Part shown: positions 61,631 through 64,000 of the stretch, one piece after another
Position numbering within the stretch: position 1 is the first letter of the stretch
Layout: every line of letters starts with the position of its first letter
Source: Bradyrhizobiaceae bacterium
GTDB taxonomy: Bacteria > Pseudomonadota > Alphaproteobacteria > Rhizobiales > Xanthobacteraceae
Assembly (NCBI GenBank): GCA_020544565.1
Contig: CP078014.1
Span: forward strand, 2,420,016 to 2,484,015
Direction: 5' to 3'
Length of the DNA stretch: 64,000 nt
The notes under the pieces: generated by a model
What the model was told of the DNA's origin: nothing
The model's database searches: none
Seen by the model: the letters and a program-made list of their open reading frames with translations, nothing else
Made by a program: the position numbers and the translations under genes

Positions 61631-63075
61631 ATGCGCCCGCCACGCCTGCAGGGACATCGGCAATTCCCGCCGAATTCCAGTCCTGCTTCGACGCGCAGCG
61701 CGCGGCCTATCTCGCAGCGCCTGAACCGTCCTATCAAGAGCGCATCGTCCATCTCAAGGCCCTCGCACAGCTCCTGAAAGACAACAAGGACGATCTGGTC
61801 GCAGCGATCAACGCGGACTACGGCAACCGGTCGGAGTTCGAGACGCTGTTTGCCGAGTATTTCGTCGTTCTCGAAACGATTTCGGATGCGATCAAAAATT
61901 TGAAGAAATGGATGCGGCCCCAGCGCCGGCACGTGGATTTTCTGAGCTATCCTCTGGCACGCAATCGCGTCGTTCCCCAACCGCTCGGCGTCGTCGGCGT
62001 GATCGTACCCTGGAACTTCCCGCTTAACCTCAGCTTCAGCCCGCTCGCCTCCATCTTTGCGGCCGGCAACCGCGCGATGGTGAAGATGTCGGAAAATTCA
62101 CCGACCCTCGCCCGGCTTCTCGCGCGCCTGTCCCCTCGCTACCTTCCCGTCGAAAAGCTGGCTTTCTTTGAAGACGGCGGCGGTCGCGGGCCAGCATTCT
62201 CCTCATTGCCCTTCGACCACCTGCTGTTCACGGGATCCGGCGCAACGGGCCGTTCGGTGATGGCAAATGCAGCGCGAAATCTCACACCGGTCACGCTCGA
62301 ACTGGGCGGCAAGTCGCCGGCGATCGTCGGACCGGATTTTCCCATCAAAACGGCGGCCGAGCGCATCCTTTGGGTGAAAATGTTCAATGCGGGTCAAATC
62401 TGCACGAACGTGGACTACGTCTTTTTGCCAAAGAACAGTGAAAACGCATTCGTCGATCACTGCCGCCAACTCTTCGCTGCGCGTTTTCCCAACATCAATG
62501 GTCCGGACTACACGTCCATCATCGACGACAGAGCCTTCGACAGGCTGGAGGCGACGCTGGACGATGCAAAGCGCAAAGGCGCACTCCTCGTCAATCTTGC
62601 AGAAAACCAGAACTGCGATGCCACGCTCCGCAAGTTTCCGCCGCATCTCGTCTTAGATCCGACGGACGACATGCTGCTCATGCAACGCGAGATCTTCGGC
62701 CCGATACTCCCTGTGAAAACCTACGAAAATCGGCAAGAAGTCGCCGCTTACATCAATCGGCATGACCGGCCTCTCGCCATCTATCCATTTACCCATGATG
62801 CCGGCCTGCGAGATTTCTACATTTCGCACGTCATGTCTGGCGGCGTATCGGTCAATGAAGCCCTTCTGCATGTCGGTCAGCACGACCTGCCGTTTGGCGG
62901 CGTTGGCGCCAGCGGCATGGGCCACTACCATGCTCGCGAAGGATTCAATACGTTTTCCAAGCTGCGCCCAATTTTCTACCAAGGCCCGATTTCACCGATC
63001 CAGTGGCTGTTTCAGCCGCCCTACGCCAGTCGCCCGCTGAAGATCCTGCAGGCGATGATCCGTTTAAAGACCTGA
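61627..63075 (+). CDS. Aldehyde dehydrogenase (coniferyl-aldehyde-dehydrogenase-like)
   Basis: A 482-residue ALDH. Asn130 (PWNFP), Glu225 (LELGGKS) and Cys259 (NAGQICTN) form the active site, and the hydrophobic C-terminus (PPYASRPLKILQAM) is typical of membrane-leaning fatty/coniferyl aldehyde dehydrogenases. It overlaps the TetR stop by 4 bases. In context it would oxidise the aldehyde produced by the GMC enzyme, completing alkyl sulfate to alcohol to aldehyde to acid. Confidence 0.93.
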   Translation: MNAPATPAGTSAIPAEFQSCFDAQRAAYLAAPEPSYQERIVHLKALAQLLKDNKDDLVAAINADYGNRSEFETLFAEYFVVLETISDAIKNLKKWMRPQRRHVDFLSYPLARNRVVPQPLGVVGVIVPWNFPLNLSFSPLASIFAAGNRAMVKMSENSPTLARLLARLSPRYLPVEKLAFFEDGGGRGPAFSSLPFDHLLFTGSGATGRSVMANAARNLTPVTLELGGKSPAIVGPDFPIKTAAERILWVKMFNAGQICTNVDYVFLPKNSENAFVDHCRQLFAARFPNINGPDYTSIIDDRAFDRLEATLDDAKRKGALLVNLAENQNCDATLRKFPPHLVLDPTDDMLLMQREIFGPILPVKTYENRQEVAAYINRHDRPLAIYPFTHDAGLRDFYISHVMSGGVSVNEALLHVGQHDLPFGGVGASGMGHYHAREGFNTFSKLRPIFYQGPISPIQWLFQPPYASRPLKILQAMIRLKT

Positions 63076-63225
63076 ACTAGCGCAGTCGTTTCGGGCTATC
63101 GGTCCCTTCCAGGGAACGATAGCTTCGCACCTGAAGGTTGGTCCGTTTCGCACAGTTGCCCAGTTGGACCAGCAGCACGTCAGACTCGGGGCACGCGCGC
63201 GCGCCTCGTTCGAGAAATCGGTCCC
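63076..63225. other. Intergenic spacer after aldehyde dehydrogenase
   Basis: 150 bases between the aldehyde dehydrogenase stop and the GntR remnant. The remnant's frame runs on through it but loses resemblance to the family; no terminator was seen. Confidence 0.4.
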
Positions 63226-63396
63226 CAGGGGGACTCCGGTCGTTTCATCGATATCCATGAGCAACGACATTCTCATCTGGCCGTTGCGCTGGATGTGTAA
63301 GCGAGCAGCAGCATCGGCGCCGTCCGGGTCGCGACGTGCTACTACGTCCACAATCGCCTGATGTTCTCTGCCGATCTCAGCTGATCGGCCGGGAAG
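63226..63396 (-). pseudogene. GntR (FCD domain) regulator remnant
   Basis: Frame SLPGRSAEIGREHQAIVD, then VVARRDPDGADAAARLHIQRN, matches the last helices of an FCD-type regulator (compare REHDDIVDAIARRDADAADK of the intact gene at 42905-43684). No helix-turn-helix or start is present; the open frame upstream to 63525 is not protein-like. It is a fragment of a lost regulator between intact genes. Confidence 0.6.
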
Positions 63397-63609
63397 CGAA
63401 TAGGTTACCGGTCTTGGTCGGAGACCATTGCCAGCGCGGCAGCGACAAGACCATCCCGGATCCGGCATATCAGTCGGAGTGCGGTCCGCGCGGTCCGGCT
63501 TCATGCTGGCCGACACTCGATACAAAAAGATCGGCGATGCTTTCGCCGCAGCGGTGCTGCCCCTGAGTGACGCCGCAAAGCGCCGTATCTCGAAGATGAC
63601 GCCTGAAAA
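63397..63609. other. Degenerate spacer before the 2-oxoacid oxidoreductase gene
   Basis: About 210 bases with nothing recognised beyond possible frame-shifted upstream parts of the GntR remnant (RIRDGLVAAALAMVSDQD on the minus strand). Confidence 0.4.
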
Positions 63610-64000
63610 CTACCGCAGGCTGGCGTTGAATTTTGCCAGCGCGTCGGAGCCAGGACAAAGCTCCTTCGCGTTGAGAGTGTTCAGCGGAGCCTTCACGGTG
63701 TTGAGCGCGGCGTGCAGGTCCGTCGGCTCCTTGTCGACGTACAGAAGCCCGGTGACGATCTCGCCCGCCGCGTGGCTCTGCTGGAGATAGGTCATCGCCT
63801 TGACGCGGTCGTGCGGATCGTAGTTCGGCGCGACCTTGCGCAGCACCAGTTTCGAGCCGTCATGCTGCTCGACAACCTCGACGGTGCCGGGCGCATAGTC
63901 GGCCGTGATCGGCGCGCGGCCGGTGAGGAAGTCGAGACGGTTCACCGCCATGTTGTGCTCGCGCACGTAGTCGAAGCTTTTGGTCGAGCCGGCATGATTG
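63610..64000 (-). CDS. 2-oxoacid:ferredoxin oxidoreductase beta subunit, C-terminal part (cut by window edge)
   Basis: The frame enters from the right edge with NHAGSTKSFDYVREHNMAVN and continues RLDFLTGRAPITADYAPGTV, then DGSKLVLRKVAPNYDPHDRV and QQSHAAGEIVTGLLYVDKEP. This is the C-terminal end of KorB-type subunits, which bind thiamine diphosphate and the 4Fe-4S cluster in their missing N-terminal part. The enzyme decarboxylates 2-oxo acids such as 2-oxoglutarate to acyl-CoA with reduction of ferredoxin. About 129 residues are visible; the start lies outside the window. Confidence 0.88.
   Translation of the reverse strand, partial: NHAGSTKSFDYVREHNMAVNRLDFLTGRAPITADYAPGTVEVVEQHDGSKLVLRKVAPNYDPHDRVKAMTYLQQSHAAGEIVTGLLYVDKEPTDLHAALNTVKAPLNTLNAKELCPGSDALAKFNASLR

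Noticed and set aside
1..64000. tRNA genes, CRISPR arrays, integrase attachment sites or prophage
   Set aside because: I saw no tRNA cloverleaf, no regularly spaced repeats and no integrase or phage structural genes, so nothing is reported.

Overview
The window looks like a chromosomal accessory region of a metabolically versatile alphaproteobacterium, most likely Hyphomicrobiales and probably in the Bradyrhizobium/Afipia/Rhodopseudomonas range. This is inferred from G+C-rich codons, the many LysR, IclR, GntR, TetR and AraC regulators each tied to a small catabolic operon, several ABC importers, CoA ligases and MaoC hydratases, and a fused 1187-residue indolepyruvate-type oxidoreductase. I saw no rRNA, tRNA, CRISPR array, phage or complete insertion sequence. 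Family names come from reading the translated proteins by eye; no database search was possible.

Layout. 0-2.8 kb: the edge of a thiamine-diphosphate enzyme gene, an aldehyde dehydrogenase and a divergent LysR regulator. 2.9-9.9 kb: a sugar/polyol-type ABC importer whose second permease has been deleted and joined to the C-terminal half of a GMC dehydrogenase, then a truncated aldehyde dehydrogenase, an IclR regulator and an FAD oxidoreductase; matching 18-bp dyads precede both the importer and the FAD gene. 10-16.5 kb: an epoxide-hydrolase-like protein, a CoA ligase, an orphan Liv-type binding protein, a nitronate monooxygenase and LysR. 16.9-25.3 kb: an AraC regulator and a complete acetone-carboxylase operon (acxA-acxB-acxC) with acetoacetyl-CoA synthetase, i.e. 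acetone to acetoacetate to acetoacetyl-CoA. 25.7-33.8 kb: a seven-gene operon of two MaoC proteins, an acyl-CoA ligase and a Liv importer with fused LivM-LivG, opposite a TetR gene with twin operators. 34-40.9 kb: IclR, a PhaJ-like hydratase, the fused 2-oxoacid:ferredoxin oxidoreductase and an MHS-family transporter.

41.6-55.7 kb is the most unusual part. It has a GntR regulator, a 113-residue CxxC-type small protein and a COG0523 GTPase on one strand; a dihydroorotase/hydantoinase-like amidohydrolase whose usual catalytic Asp is Glu; and a divergent pair of operons holding a three-subunit molybdenum hydroxylase, an ornithine-cyclodeaminase-family enzyme, a VOC protein, another GntR and a polyamine-type ABC importer. 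Together they look like an uptake-and-degradation pathway for a nitrogen-containing, possibly cyclic, compound that I cannot name.

56-64 kb: a DUF169 protein, an alkylsulfatase-like lipoprotein, a GMC alcohol dehydrogenase, TetR and an aldehyde dehydrogenase (alkyl sulfate to alcohol to aldehyde to acid), then a decayed GntR remnant and the C-terminal end of a 2-oxoacid:ferredoxin oxidoreductase beta subunit. Several remnants (near 2.9, 3.8, 57.0 and 63.3 kb) show that the region has been repeatedly trimmed and rearranged.
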